A stretch of DNA of 64,000 bases, taken from positions 34,529-98,528 of the forward strand of contig NZ_CAMFJS010000019.1 in the NCBI RefSeq assembly GCF_945956965.1, written 5' to 3'. The position numbers and the translations under genes are program-made. Of the stretch, positions 63,742 to 64,000 are shown one piece after another. How positions within the stretch are numbered: the stretch's first letter is position 1; each line of letters starts with the position of its first letter. The notes under the pieces were generated by a model that did not search any database, had not been told where the DNA came from, and saw only the letters and a list, made by a program, of their open reading frames with translations. Source of the stretch: an uncultured Roseateles sp. (lineage in GTDB: Bacteria; Pseudomonadota; Gammaproteobacteria; Burkholderiales; Burkholderiaceae_C).

Positions 63742-64000
63742 GTGAGTAATTCGAGTATGGAATCAAAAGTTGTTGCCGTCGTTGGTTTGGGTTATGTGGG
63801 CCTGCCGCTGGTTGTCGAATTCGGCAAGAAGCGCCGTTGCATCGGCTTCGATATCGCCACCGACAAGGTCGCCAAATGCCAGGCCGGCACCGACCCCTCG
63901 CGCGAACTCTCGGACGAAGAAATGGCGCAGTCGCCCTTCGCCGAATACAGCAGCGACCCCCAATGCCTGGCCGAGGCCGATGTCATCATCGTGGCCGTGC
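63742..64000 (+). CDS. Nucleotide-sugar 6-dehydrogenase, N-terminal part (3' cut by window edge)
   Basis: The first 86 residues of a UDP-sugar dehydrogenase are present, with the NAD loop VVAVVGLGYVGLPLVVEFG and the GFDIATDKVAKCQAGTDPSREL segment. The latter resembles TviB/WbpO-type UDP-GlcNAc/GalNAc 6-dehydrogenases. It would make the uronic acid that the WbpB-like enzyme uses. The frame is open to the last base. GTG 63742 or ATG 63757 is the start; the ribosome-binding site is poor. Confidence 0.88.
   Translation, partial: MSNSSMESKVVAVVGLGYVGLPLVVEFGKKRRCIGFDIATDKVAKCQAGTDPSRELSDEEMAQSPFAEYSSDPQCLAEADVIIVAV

Overview
The window looks like chromosomal DNA of a GC-rich betaproteobacterium of the order Burkholderiales, probably near the Roseateles/Rubrivivax/Leptothrix group. 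This rests on gene order and protein character: a type IV pilus chp cluster, a yqgE-ruvX-pyrR-pyrB block, a Burkholderiales-type aa3 oxidase operon with a fused coxB, and rpoH under a CIRCE element. No database search was possible. I see no rRNA, tRNA, CRISPR array, insertion sequence or prophage.

Layout. 1-10994: chemosensory (Pil-Chp) cluster for twitching motility: end of pilH, then pilI, pilJ, a 2179-residue chpA/pilL hybrid kinase and a GGDEF diguanylate cyclase. 11152-14275: lipoprotein hydrolase, photolyase (overlapping it tail to tail) and yqgE. 14272-19293: ruvX, pyrR, pyrB, a dihydroorotase-like gene that has lost its metal ligands, plsC and a PRPP-synthetase-like gene. 19375-23630: gpmA (minus), then a porin-like protein, a half-size phosphate-binding-like protein and a chemoreceptor behind a good match to a sigma-28 (FliA) promoter. 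23793-29493: rhodanese, grxC, secB, gpsA, a Bug-type binding protein, trmL and comF (minus) and a BioC-like methyltransferase. 29746-39283: the cytochrome c oxidase operon (coxB, coxA, a 38-residue ORF, ctaG, DUF2970, coxC, a minus-strand DUF2909 gene, surf1, a SCO-like protein, ctaA, ctaB, sco1). 39400-41022: rpoH and a stand-alone cheW (minus). 41423-50408: lipocalin, YfcH-like epimerase, ychF (minus), UbiH-like monooxygenase, dsbC, DUF3429, M61 peptidase, DUF3108 and enoyl-CoA hydratase. 50582-52105: lysS (minus). 52202-64000: surface-polysaccharide cluster that runs off the right edge.

How the genes work together. The left 11 kb passes surface signals through PilJ and ChpA to the pilus motors and probably to c-di-GMP. 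The porin/half-PBP/MCP trio looks like a second sensory unit, co-expressed with flagella. The cox block holds catalytic subunits together with copper (CtaG, SCO), heme A (CtaA, CtaB) and SURF1 assembly factors. In the polysaccharide cluster, WbpB-, WbpD- and WbpE-like enzymes suggest a diacetamido-uronic acid. A PglF-like 4,6-dehydratase, a second DegT aminotransferase and a PglC-like phosphoglycosyl transferase suggest a bacillosamine-type initiating sugar. Two GT4 glycosyltransferases, an acyltransferase, a methyltransferase and a flippase complete the visible part.

The observations most worth checking are the FliA-driven porin/half-PBP/chemoreceptor operon, the metal-site-less PyrC in the pyr operon and the structured repeat before it, CIRCE over the rpoH promoter, terminator-like hairpins directly in front of secB and gpsA, four short palindromes between pilI and pilJ, and several genes whose -10-like hexamer lies exactly 6 nt before the start codon.
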